A stretch of DNA of 64,000 bases from VAZQ01 sp963821505 (GTDB lineage Bacteria > Pseudomonadota > Alphaproteobacteria > Rhizobiales > Xanthobacteraceae), in NCBI GenBank assembly GCA_963821505.1, contig CAWGEH010000028.1, forward strand, positions 186,001 to 250,000. Reading direction: 5' to 3'. The number at the start of each line of letters is the position of its first letter. Position 1 is the stretch's first letter. The position numbers and the translations under genes are program-made. Below are positions 16,991 through 25,509 of the stretch, piece by piece. The notes below the pieces were generated by a model. That model made no database searches. It worked only from the letters and a program-made list of their open reading frames with translations, and was not told the DNA's origin.

Positions 16991-18172
16991 TCACCGGCGA
17001 AATTCGATCACGTCCAATCCGCGCGCCTTGTCGGTGAAATAGATGAGGCCGCGGTCGTCCAGGGCGACGTCGTTGGTCAGCGGCGCCTTCTGCCCGTCGC
17101 CCGGCTTCGGAATGATAAAGCCCTTCTCGGCGGGATGCGCGGGATCGTTGATGTCGATGATCCGCAGCCCGGCGCCGAACCAGGTGACGTAGAGGAGAGC
17201 GTCCTTGTCCACCTGCTCGCGCAGCTGGTGCGCGCCGAAGCGGAATTTGCTGCCGTGGTAGGGCGAGGCGTCGTCCGGCACCTCATGGGTGGAGAGGAGC
17301 TTCGGCTTCGCCGGGTCGGTGACGTCCCAGGTGCGAAGCGCCGCGTGCGGCTTTCCGGCGTCGGGCCCGCGCTGCGGACGCTCCTCCTCCGTCGACACCG
17401 CGATGCTCCTGCCCGCGATCGCAAACGGCACCTTGAGGAAGGTATGGGTCGGCTCCGGGCGCGGCGGGTCATATTCGATATGGCTCAACGTGCGCGGACG
17501 TGCGATGTCCGATACGTCGACGATGGCGACGCCCGACGCCCAGCACCCCGCATACATCTCGTTGCCGCAGCGCATGGCGTGATGCAGGCGGTGCTCGCTT
17601 CCCTTGGGATGCGGCGGCTCGCCGGCCTTCACGTTCTGTCCCTGCATCCACCAGCGCGAGACTTCGACCGGCTTCGACGGACTGCGGATGTCGTAGATGA
17701 CCAGAATGTTGCCGACGAAGCCGTCCGCCTCGGTCGAGATATAGGCGTAGTCGCCGTCGAGATCGAAGCGGTGAACGCCCTTGCCATGCGTCTTCACGAA
17801 GGTCACGAGCTTGGGGTTCGTGCGGTCCTTGACGTCGTAGATGCGAAAGCCGGCATCGGCAAATTCGTTGCGGCGGCCGGAGCCGGGCTGGTGCTCGGAA
17901 TTGGTCACCATGAGGTCGTCGACGACGCGGACCTTGTGGGTGTGGGTGAGCTCGTTGGGCACCATCAGCCGGCTGACGATCTTCGGCTTGCGCGGATCGG
18001 AAATATCGATGATCGTCGTTCCCTCCGGTCCATTCTGGTGACCGACATAGGCGTAATGCCCTTGGATCACGATCTGTCCGCCGCCGGGCAGCTCCGTGCG
18101 GCAGAGGTGGCGGATGTTGGCGGAGGCGTGCGCAGATGCGCCGGCATCACCGGCATGAAGGACGTCGGCCAC
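16991..18172 (-). CDS. LVIVD-repeat beta-propeller protein
   Basis: 393-residue protein made of LVIVD repeats: successive blades read YAYVGHQNG...IIDISDPRKPKIV, FRIYDVKDRTNPKLV, LVIYDIRSPSKPVEV, VAIVDVSDIARPRTL, LRTWDVTDPAKPKLL and LRIIDINDPAHPAEK. This is a propeller-type binding scaffold, usually extracytoplasmic. No signal peptide is obvious at the chosen GTG start (18172, with GGGAG 8 nt upstream). It is divergent from the haem-c/propeller gene at 18433, so the two may share the 260-nt control region and work together. Ligand unknown. Confidence 0.85.
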   Translation of the reverse strand: MADVLHAGDAGASAHASANIRHLCRTELPGGGQIVIQGHYAYVGHQNGPEGTTIIDISDPRKPKIVSRLMVPNELTHTHKVRVVDDLMVTNSEHQPGSGRRNEFADAGFRIYDVKDRTNPKLVTFVKTHGKGVHRFDLDGDYAYISTEADGFVGNILVIYDIRSPSKPVEVSRWWMQGQNVKAGEPPHPKGSEHRLHHAMRCGNEMYAGCWASGVAIVDVSDIARPRTLSHIEYDPPRPEPTHTFLKVPFAIAGRSIAVSTEEERPQRGPDAGKPHAALRTWDVTDPAKPKLLSTHEVPDDASPYHGSKFRFGAHQLREQVDKDALLYVTWFGAGLRIIDINDPAHPAEKGFIIPKPGDGQKAPLTNDVALDDRGLIYFTDKARGLDVIEFRR

Positions 18173-18432
18173 GATGCGATCTCCCGGGAGCGCGGCCGTT
18201 TCTCGCGACGGCCGCTTTGCAAAAGAGAAAAAGTATCCCGCCCGGATGATATCGGCAACAATTCTCCTGCCGCCAGATGCCCGCGGCCGGACATGAATTC
18301 GGGTCGGAGGTGAATGGACAGCGCCCGGATTTCGGTGAACAATCGCCGATGAGGCTGCGGCTCAAATCCCGCCAATGACCGTGGTGCGCAACGCCGAAGG
18401 TCGAGAGCGGGAATAAATGGGAGAGGAGCGAC

Positions 18433-20599
18433 ATGAAAACCAAAAGCACTCTGTATCTCGGCGTGGCGGCGATCGCCATCGCTGCATGGTTGAGTTCGGC
18501 GGGGCAACTCGCCGCCCAGCAAGGCGCCACCCCGGCCGTCGCCATCGACAACGACGACATCGGCGGCGTGGTGACGGGAGCGAACGGGCCCGAGGCCGGC
18601 GTGTGGGTGATCGCGGAGACCACCGACCTTCCGACGCGCTACGCCAAGATGGTGGTCACCGACGACCAGGGCCGCTACGTCGTGCCCGATCTGCCCAAGG
18701 CCAAGTACAAGGTATGGGTGCGCGGCTACGGCCTGGTCGATTCTCCCAAGGTCGACGGCGAGCCGGGCAAGCAGCTCAATCTGCGCGCGGTGCCGGCGCC
18801 GAACGAGGCGGCGGCGGCGCAGTACTACCCGGCGATCTACTGGTACTCGATGCTGAAGATTCCGGACGCCAGGCCAGTTCGGCAAGAAGGACGGCGACAT
18901 TCCCGAGAAGGTCAAGCAGGCCGACTGGCTCAACCTGATGAAGAACAACGGCTGCGTCGGCTGCCACCAGCTCGGGCAGCTGTCGACGCGCACGTTCCCG
19001 CCGGGCCTGGGTGAGTTCGCAAATCACTCCGAGGCATGGGTCAAGCGCACGCAATCCGGGCAATCGGGCGCGCTGATGGTGAACATCCTGGCCGGCCAGC
19101 TCGCGGGGTCACCGATCAAGTATTTCGCGGACTGGACCGAGCGGGTCGCCAAGGGCGAGCTGCCCCACAGCAAGCCGCCGCGGCCGCAGGGGCTCGAGCG
19201 CAACATCGTGGTCACGACCTGGGACTGGGGTAACCCGAAGAAGTACCTGCACGACCTGATCTCCTCGGACCGGCGCAATCCGACCGTCAACGCCTACGGC
19301 CCGGTCTTCGGCCAGCCGGAATACTCGACCGACGTCATCCCCATCCTCGATCCCAAGACCAGCACCGTCACCGACTTCAAGGCGCCGGTGCGCGACGCCG
19401 ACACGCCGGAAGGGCTTGGCCCCGGGCACGCGGCGATGGACAAGCCGCTCGGGCCTTCGCCCTATTGGGGCTTGGAGAAGCTCTACGACACCAAGATCAA
19501 CAACCACAACGCCATGTTCGACAAGAAGGGGCGGGTGTGGTTGGCGGTAGCGGTGCGCGGGCCGAAGAATCCGGACTTCTGCAGGAAGGGCTCCGACCAT
19601 CCCTCGGCCAAGCTGTTCCCGCTGGAGCAAACGCACCGGGCGCTGGCGATCCTCGATCCAAAGACGATGAAGTACACCTTCGTCGACACCTGCTTCCAGA
19701 CCCATCACCTGCAGTTCGCCTACGACGCCAACGACACGCTGTGGACGAGTAGCGGCGGCGGCGGCGGCGTGGTCGGCTGGGTGAACACCAAGATGTTCGA
19801 CGAGACCGGCGACGCGGCGAAGTCGCAGGGCTGGACGGCGCTCATCCTCGACACCAACGGCAACGGCAAGCGCGACGACTATGTCGAGCCCAACCAACCG
19901 CTCGATCCGAGCAAGGACAAGCGCATCGGACAGGTGTTCTACGCGGTGATGCCGAGCCCGGTCGACGGCTCGGTGTGGGGCACGCTGCGCGCCAGCCCCG
20001 GCTCGATCGTGCGGCTCGATCCCGGCTCCAACCCGCCGGAGACCGCGCTCGCGGAGATCTACAATGTCCCGATGCCGGGCTTCGGCCCGCGCGGCGGCGA
20101 CATCGACAGCCAGGGCGTGGTGTGGGTGTCGCTCGCGAGCGGCCACATCGGCAGCTTCGACCGCCGCAAGTGCAAGGGTCCGCTCAACGGCCCGAAGGCG
20201 ACCGGCGACCATTGCCCGGAGGGCTGGTCGTTCTACAAATATCCGGGGCCCGGCTTCGAAGGCCTCGGCGACAACAGCGCGGAGTCGAGCTACTACAGCT
20301 GGGTCGACCAGCACGACACGTTCGGGCTCGGCAAGGACGTGCCGATGTCGACCGCCAACCTGCAGGACGGCCTGGTCGCGCTCAAGGACGGCAAGATGAT
20401 CCTGCTGCGCGTGCCGTATCCGCTCGGCTTCTATGCCAAGGGGTTCGACGGCCGCATCGACGATCCGAACGCGGGCTGGAAGGGCCGCGGGTTGTGGACG
20501 TCGAGCGGCGATCGCACGCCTTGGCTGATCGAAGGCGGCAAGGGCATGAAGCCCATGGCCGTGCACTTCCAGCTTCGCCCCGATCCGCTCGCGAAGTGA
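18433..20599 (+). pseudogene. Exported carboxypeptidase-regulatory-like / haem-c / propeller protein, one frameshift
   Basis: Two overlapping frames make one 721-residue protein if one base is removed at 18874-18875 (reading AGGCCAG as AGGCAG). The total of 2167 nt is 722 codons plus one. Part 1 has a signal peptide (YLGVAAIAIAAWLSS), then a carboxypeptidase-regulatory-like beta domain (GGVVTGANGPEAGVWV, YVVPDLPKAKYKVWV). Part 2 starts KKDGDIPEKV, has a single haem-c motif CVGCH (18952-18966) and continues into a virginiamycin-B-lyase-like propeller (ALAILDPKT, GSIVRLDPGS, GDIDSQGVVWVSLA). Likely a periplasmic electron-transfer or binding protein. The break may be real decay or a base error; composition on both sides is coding-like. 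Confidence 0.75.
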
Positions 20600-20619
20600 C
20601 CGGTAAGCTGCTGACGAAA

Positions 20620-20651
20620 CCGGAGGGGCGGCGCCTGCGCCGCCCCTCCGG
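20620..20651 (+). terminator. Strong intrinsic terminator hairpin
   Basis: CCGGAGGGGCGGCG (20620-20633) pairs perfectly with CGCCGCCCCTCCGG (20638-20651) around CCTG, 20 nt after the stop of the preceding gene, followed by CATTTA. It separates that gene from sfsA, whose ATG follows only 9 nt later. Confidence 0.7.
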
Positions 20652-20660
20652 CATTTAGCA

Positions 20661-21389
20661 ATGCGCTTTTCCGCTCCGCTCCTCCCCGCGACCCTGGTCA
20701 GGCGCTACAAGCGCTTCCTCGCCGACGTGGTGCTGCCCTCGGGCGAGACGGTGACGGTGCACTGCGCCAATCCGGGATCGATGATCGGACTCAACACCGC
20801 CGGTGCCCGGGTGTGGCTGTCCAAATCCCACAATCCCAAGCGCAAGCTCGCCCACAGCTGGGAACTGATCGAGGTCGACCTCGGCGGCGGCGCCGAGCTC
20901 GTCGGCATCAACACGTCGCATCCCAATGGGCTCGCTGCCGAAGCGATCGCGGCCGGCGCCATTGCCGAGCTCACCGGCTACGCCTCGGCGCGCCGCGAGG
21001 TGGCGTACGGCAAGAACTCGCGCGTCGATTTTCTGCTCGAAGGCTCGGCCGTCAAAGGATTGGGCCGGCCGCCGTGCTATGTCGAGATCAAGAACGTGCA
21101 CCTCATGCGCCAGCCGAGATTGGCCGAATTTCCCGACGCCGTGACCAGGCGCGGCGCCAAGCACCTCCGCGAACTCAGCGACATGGTGGCGGCCGGCGCC
21201 CGCGCCGTCATGCTGTTCCTGATCCAGATCGGATCGGCGCGGCGCTTCAAGCTCGCCCGCGACATCGACCCGGCCTATGGCGAGGCCTTCGATGCCGCGC
21301 GCAGCGCCGGGGTCGAGGCCATCGCCTATCGGTGCGGCATCACCTGCGAGGGCATCGAGGTGATCGAGCCGGTCGCGATCGTCGACTGA
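20661..21389 (+). CDS. sfsA: Sugar fermentation stimulation protein homologue
   Basis: 242-residue SfsA protein. Recognisable segments: RRYKRFLADV at the N terminus, CANPGSM (about 35-41), the OB-like core and the nuclease-like centre VDFLLEG...CYVEIKNVHL, then FPDAVTRRGAKHLREL and VMLFLIQI. SfsA is a DNA-binding protein with a putative nuclease fold whose exact role is not settled. The order sfsA-map-radC is conserved in many alphaproteobacteria. No clear ribosome binding site precedes the ATG, which lies right after a terminator hairpin. Confidence 0.95.
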   Translation: MRFSAPLLPATLVRRYKRFLADVVLPSGETVTVHCANPGSMIGLNTAGARVWLSKSHNPKRKLAHSWELIEVDLGGGAELVGINTSHPNGLAAEAIAAGAIAELTGYASARREVAYGKNSRVDFLLEGSAVKGLGRPPCYVEIKNVHLMRQPRLAEFPDAVTRRGAKHLRELSDMVAAGARAVMLFLIQIGSARRFKLARDIDPAYGEAFDAARSAGVEAIAYRCGITCEGIEVIEPVAIVD

Positions 21390-21560
21390 TGCCGTCGCGC
21401 GTGCAGGGGAGGCGCGTGACGCGGCGTCGTTCCGCCGCGCCGCGCGACCCCGCAACGACTGCGGGGCGCAACGCTTGCGTCATCCGCGTCCTTGCTTACA
21501 TTGCCTGGTAGCAGCGGCATCGGGTGAGCCGCGAGGAGGCGGCGCGGCCGCGATGCCCTG

Positions 21561-22394
21561 ATGAGCTACGTCGACGCGGCGCTGGCGCCGCAACGCAAGA
21601 CCGGCCAGATCAAGCTCCACGGCCCTGCCGCCTTCGAAGGCATGCGCAAGGCCGGGCGGCTCGTCGCCGAATGTCTCGACATGCTGGCGGACGAGGTCCG
21701 GCCGGGCGTGCCGACCGAGACGATCGACCGGCTGGTATTCGATTTCGCCATGGCCCACGACGCGACGCCGGCGACGCTGATGTATCGCGGCTACCGCAAG
21801 GCGACCTGCACCTCGGTGAACCACGTGGTCTGCCACGGCATTCCGGGCGAGAAGCCGCTCAAGGAGGGCGATATCGTCAATGTCGACGTCACCCTCATCC
21901 TCGACGGCTGGCACGGGGATTCCAGCAGGATGTTCGGCGTCGGCGAGATCCCGCGCCGCGCCGAACGCCTGATCGAGGTCACCTACGAGGCGATGATGCG
22001 CGGCATTTCGGTGATCCGGCCGGGCGCGACCACCGGCGACATCGGCGCCGCCATCCAGGCCTATGTCGAAGCACAGCACATGAGCGTGGTGCGCGACTTC
22101 TGCGGCCACGGCCTCGGCCGCCTGTTCCACGACGAGCCGAACATCGTGCATGTCGGTCGGCCGGGCGAGGGCGTGTTGCTGCGCCCCGGCATGTTCTTCA
22201 CGGTCGAGCCGATGATCAATCTCGGCCGCCCGCACGTGAAGGTGCTCTCCGACGGCTGGACCGCGGTAACGCGCGACCGCTCGCTCTCCGCCCAGTTCGA
22301 GCACAGCGTCGCGGTGACCGAGACCGGCGTCGAAATCTTCACGCTGTCGCCCAAGGGCCTCGACCGGCCGCGCGTTTCGACCGGGCCGCGGTAG
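21561..22394 (+). CDS. map: Methionine aminopeptidase, type I
   Basis: Cytosolic metalloprotease that removes the N-terminal Met from nascent proteins; 277 residues. Metal-binding residues are in place: Asp in VDVTLILDG and in HGDSSRMF, His in GHGLGRLFH, Glu in FTVEPMI and Glu in the closing FEHSVAVTETG. The substrate-side His is in NHVVCHGIP. The short N-terminal extension (YVDAALAPQRKTGQIKLHG) is common in alphaproteobacteria. It lies between sfsA and radC on the same strand. Confidence 0.96.
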   Translation: MSYVDAALAPQRKTGQIKLHGPAAFEGMRKAGRLVAECLDMLADEVRPGVPTETIDRLVFDFAMAHDATPATLMYRGYRKATCTSVNHVVCHGIPGEKPLKEGDIVNVDVTLILDGWHGDSSRMFGVGEIPRRAERLIEVTYEAMMRGISVIRPGATTGDIGAAIQAYVEAQHMSVVRDFCGHGLGRLFHDEPNIVHVGRPGEGVLLRPGMFFTVEPMINLGRPHVKVLSDGWTAVTRDRSLSAQFEHSVAVTETGVEIFTLSPKGLDRPRVSTGPR

Positions 22395-22488
22395 TCCCCC
22401 AACTCGCAAATCGCTGACCCAATTCCCTCGGTCGTCATGGCCGGGCCGGCCGAAGGCCGAGTCCCGGCCATCCATGTCTTTGTGGCTA

Positions 22489-22592
22489 GCGCATGTTCCG
22501 GAAAAGTGGGAACCGGTTTTCCGAACAGAACATGCGCAAAATCGAAGAATCTAGAGCGCATCACGATTCGATCCAATCGGGATGCGCTCTAG
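22489..22592. repeat. Dispersed double-palindrome repeat, family A copy 2
   Basis: Nearly identical to 10754-10857 (only a few base changes over about 104 nt). It starts GCGCATGTTCCGGAAAAG and ends GATGCGCTCTAG. Confidence 0.9.
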
Positions 22593-22611
22593 CGGGAGAC
22601 GTGGATGGCGC

Positions 22612-22677
22612 CGAAATTCGGGCTTGCCCGAGTTTCGCGGTATAGGTTGCTGCAAGTCGGGTAAACCCGACTTGCAG
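22612..22677. repeat. Two-hairpin cassette in family B repeat
   Basis: Hairpin 1: CGAAATTCGGG (22612-22622), CTTG loop, CCCGAGTTTCG (22627-22637), one G-T pair. Hairpin 2: CTGCAAGTCGGG (22650-22661), TAAA loop, CCCGACTTGCAG (22666-22677), perfect. Spacer 12 nt. Confidence 0.85.
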
Positions 22678-22840
22678 TGACAAGCACGGCCATGACGACC
22701 GGCGAGAGCACCCCGAGTCACTCGTTTACGATTGCCGATCCTAGCTAGAGGGGCGCCCGCCCTTTGCAAAATACGCTATCGTCGGCATCCTGAGCGGCGC
22801 GGCGGCGCTTCGCCCCGCGCCAGACGATGATGACGCGCCC

Positions 22841-23557
22841 ATGTCCGGCGAAAAACCCGCGAAATCCTCGCAGTCGGCGGAACCGGCGCCGCACTACCAC
22901 GGCCATCGCCAGCGGCTGCGCCAACGATTTCTCGCGGCCGGGAGCGAGGCGGTCAGCGACTACGAGGTGCTCGAGCTCATCCTGTTTCGCGCCATCCCGC
23001 AGCGCGATCTCAAGCCGCTGGCCAAGGAGCTCATCGCCAAATTCGGCTCGTTCTCCGAGGTGATCGCGGCGCCGGCGGAACGGCTGCGCGAGGTCAAGGG
23101 CCTGGGCGAAGCCGCCATCACCGAGCTCAAGATCGTGCAAGCGGCGGCAACCCGACTGGCGCGCGGCGAGGTGAAGCAGCGGCCCATTCTGTCGTCATGG
23201 GCGAACGTGCTCGACTATTGCCGCGCCGCCATGGCGTTTGCCGACAAGGAGCAGCTGCGCGTCCTTTTTCTCGACAAGCGCAACGCGCTGATCGCCGACG
23301 AGGTGCAGCAGACCGGCACCGTCGACCACACGCCGGTCTATCCGCGCGAGGTGGTCAAGCGCGCGCTCGAGCTCTCCGCCACCGCCATCGTGCTGGTGCA
23401 CAACCACCCCTCCGGGGATCCTTCGCCCTCGCGCGCCGACATCGAGATGACGAAGGCGATCGTCGAGATCGCGCGCCCGCTCGGGATTTCCGTGCACGAC
23501 CACCTCATCGTCGGCAAGGACGGACATGCGAGCCTCAAGGCGCTCAAGCTGATCTAA
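22841..23557 (+). CDS. radC: JAB/MPN-domain DNA repair protein RadC
   Basis: 238-residue RadC. An N-terminal helix-hairpin-helix region (LELILFRAIPQRD, VKGLGEAAITELK) leads to the MPN metal-binding core with HNHPSGDPSPSRAD and an upstream Glu in the VQQTGTVDHTPVYPREVVK segment, the JAMM arrangement. RadC is annotated as a DNA repair protein, though the E. coli function is disputed; it is linked to recombination and mobile DNA. The last 161 nt of this gene (23397-23557) are repeated at 25099-25259. Confidence 0.95.
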   Translation: MSGEKPAKSSQSAEPAPHYHGHRQRLRQRFLAAGSEAVSDYEVLELILFRAIPQRDLKPLAKELIAKFGSFSEVIAAPAERLREVKGLGEAAITELKIVQAAATRLARGEVKQRPILSSWANVLDYCRAAMAFADKEQLRVLFLDKRNALIADEVQQTGTVDHTPVYPREVVKRALELSATAIVLVHNHPSGDPSPSRADIEMTKAIVEIARPLGISVHDHLIVGKDGHASLKALKLI

Positions 23558-23664
23558 GGGATCAGCAATATCTTGCCGAAGTGCGGGTTGGCCTTCATGT
23601 AGGCCTGCGCGGCGATCGCCTGATGGAGTGGAATTTCTGCGCGACCGGTGAGCAGCAAGCTGCT
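23554..23664 (-). pseudogene. 3' remnant of a quinone oxidoreductase (zinc-type MDR) gene
   Basis: In frame on the minus strand, the segment reads LTGRAEIPLHQAIAAQAYMK and then ANPHFGKILLIP before its stop. This is the usual C-terminal end of NADPH:quinone reductases of the MDR family (helix with HRYM, then GKIVL). Only about 36 residues remain; the upstream part has been replaced by the serine hydrolase gene. Its stop overlaps the convergent radC stop by 4 nt. Confidence 0.55.
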
Positions 23665-23666
23665 TG

Positions 23667-24774
23667 CTACGGGTTCGAGGGAGGCGGCGGCCAGGGGTGG
23701 TCGGGGCTGATGATCGTCGTGATCTCGCCGATCAAATTCCAAGTGCCCAGCAAGTCGGTGTTCGAATTGACCAACACAACTATCGTGGTGCGCCGGGAGG
23801 GAAGGTAATAGGCGTACGTCTGGTAACCTGCGATATTCCCGTTGTGGCCTATCCAGCCGTTTTGGTTCTCGAGTCTGAAGCCCGTACAGCGAACCCCGAC
23901 CCTCTGACGGTGCAGGCAGAAAAAACTGCTCGCGTTCGCGCTGAGTGGCGGGCGAGAGCAACTTGCCCGTGGCCACGTCGCGCGCCCAAATATGCAGGTC
24001 ATCGACTGTCGAAACCATCTGTCCCGCGGCCCATCCCCACGAGGGGTTCCAGTCGGTCGCGTCCACTGACTTGCCTTCGGGGGTTTTCGTGTAACCCTGG
24101 GCGTGCGGTGACGGCAGGGCCGGACCGGTTGGGAATACGGTGTGCTCGAGGTTTTCGGCTCGCGCGATGTGCTCGTCGATGTAGGTGTTCAACGACTGGC
24201 CGGAGACCTTCTCGACCACGAGGCCGAGGAGCACGGTATTGGTGTTGGAGTAGTCGAACTCGGTGCCCGGTGGGAAGAGCGGTGGATGGCGGAAGCTGAT
24301 GTCGAGCAGTTCCTCGGGTGTCCATTGGCGCTGCGGCTGACTCGCGAGCGCCGGGATCACCTCATCCGTATAGCCGTAAAGCCCACTGCGCATGGCCGCC
24401 AATTGTCGGATTGTGATCGCGTCCCCGTTCGGGACACCGCGCTCATACCTGCCGATCGGATGATCGAGGCCGACCTTTCCTTGGTCCACCAACTGCAGAA
24501 CAGCGGTGACGATGAAGGTCTTGGTCACGCTGCCAATGCGCATGTAGAGGTAGGTGGCCATGGGTTCGCCGCTGGCCGTGTCGCGTACCCCGAACGCCCG
24601 GACATAGGGCGCCGCGCCATCCTGCCAGACACCGACGACGGCCCCCGGAATTGAGGCTTGCTGCATCCCCCTCGGAATCGCTTCGGTGAGCTTCACATCC
24701 CACGCGGCTCGTTGCGCTGCCGACTCACCGCATCCCACCAGTCCCGTCATCAGGACTCCCAATACTGCGGCCAT
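23667..24774 (-). pseudogene. Serine hydrolase / class C beta-lactamase-like lipoprotein, frameshifted
   Basis: Beta-lactamase-fold serine hydrolase. A lipoprotein signal (MAAVLGVLMTGLVGC) gives Cys15 as the lipidated residue. The nucleophile motif SVTK (S-x-x-K), the YSN motif (FDYSNTN) and an HNG motif (WIGHNGNIAGY, the KTG-box equivalent) are all present. However, HNG lies in a different frame from the rest: the shift falls around 23895-23910, and 1108 nt equals 369 codons plus one. Normal substrates are peptides or esters rather than antibiotics in most members. GC content is lower than in the neighbours, and the gene lies inside the segment bounded by radC 3' copies, so it was probably acquired. 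Confidence 0.75.
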
Positions 24775-25098
24775 TCGCCGCCCGAAAATCGTCTCGCCTG
24801 TGCCACCGTCTTCCCGATCTACGCCTCCGATCAACGCGCTCGACCCTTCTCTCATCGACGCCCTCCGGATGGGTTTTCGGTCCGCGATCTGGTCACGCTA
24901 ACTCGAGGGTCGAGCATATAGCGGACTCACGCACGTTGATGATTGGGCGTGCGGTAAAAATACTCAAACAGATGCAGCGTGATGTTGGGTGATGATCACG
25001 AACAGGCACTTCTTACCGCCCCTATCGCCGTCCCCTCTCACGGTTTACCATATCAAAAATTCAGTGACATCAGCATGGTAGATCGCGCAGTGGTCTGC
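24775..25098. other. Low-GC stretch without a gene
   Basis: 324 nt upstream of the serine hydrolase. Its composition is clearly less GC-rich than the flanking chromosome (for instance 24935-25080). It should hold the promoter of the minus-strand hydrolase. An alternative hydrolase start exists at 24855. No other gene is seen. Confidence 0.5.
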
Positions 25099-25259
25099 TG
25101 CACAACCATCCCTCCGGGGATCCTTCGCCCCCGCGCGCCGACATTGAGATGACGAAGGCGATCGTCGAGATCGCGCGCCCGCTCGGGATTTCCGTGCACG
25201 ACCACCTCATCGTCGGCAAGGACGGACACGCAAGCCTCAAGGCCCTGAAGCTGGTCTAG
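25099..25259 (+). repeat. Duplicate of the radC 3' end (161 bp)
   Basis: Matches 23397-23557 over its whole length, including the stop codon, with nine differences. Seven leave the protein reading or the stop unchanged, while two change a residue (Ser to Pro, Ile to Val). The fragment has no start and no upstream radC sequence. With the intact radC it brackets a 1.54 kb segment. Confidence 0.85.
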
Positions 25260-25509
25260 CGCAATCGGGTCGAAGCGGCGTGTGGCTCGCGCAGAAGGCC
25301 CGGCACGTCATTGTTGCGCTTCTGCCACGCGGGGCCGTTGGCCGAAATGGGCCGTTCTCTCGCCCTGATGCTGGGGAGTGGCGCGCCACAAAGATCTGCG
25401 CCTTGGTCGGTAGCTCCGTCCGCGTTTAGGTGATCTTATATCGGCTCAAGGCCGCGGCAGACAGACAAGCCGGCCGGAGGCAGGGAGGACGAGATGAAAT
25501 CGGCGTGCA

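Larger units (their letters stand above)
22432..22698. repeat. Family B palindrome interrupted by family A repeat and by a hairpin pair
   Basis: The left arm begins TCGTCATGGCCGGG (22432) and the right arm ends CGGCCATGACGA (22698). Compared with the uninterrupted member at 56663-56757, this copy has a family A repeat inserted in its centre (22489-22592) and a two-hairpin cassette inserted in its right arm (22612-22677), so three element types are nested. Confidence 0.8.

Noticed and set aside
16151..18313. 720-codon plus-strand frame opposite receptor 2 and the LVIVD gene
   Set aside because: Antisense read-through in high-GC DNA; the minus-strand genes are certain.
19109..20566. 485-codon minus-strand frame opposite the haem-c/propeller gene
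   Set aside because: Arg/Ala/Val-rich antisense frame with no domain; the plus strand carries clear propeller motifs.
23397..25259. Composite transposon bounded by direct repeats
   Set aside because: The repeats are the 3' end of radC rather than insertion sequences, and no transposase is present; integration or recombination fits better.
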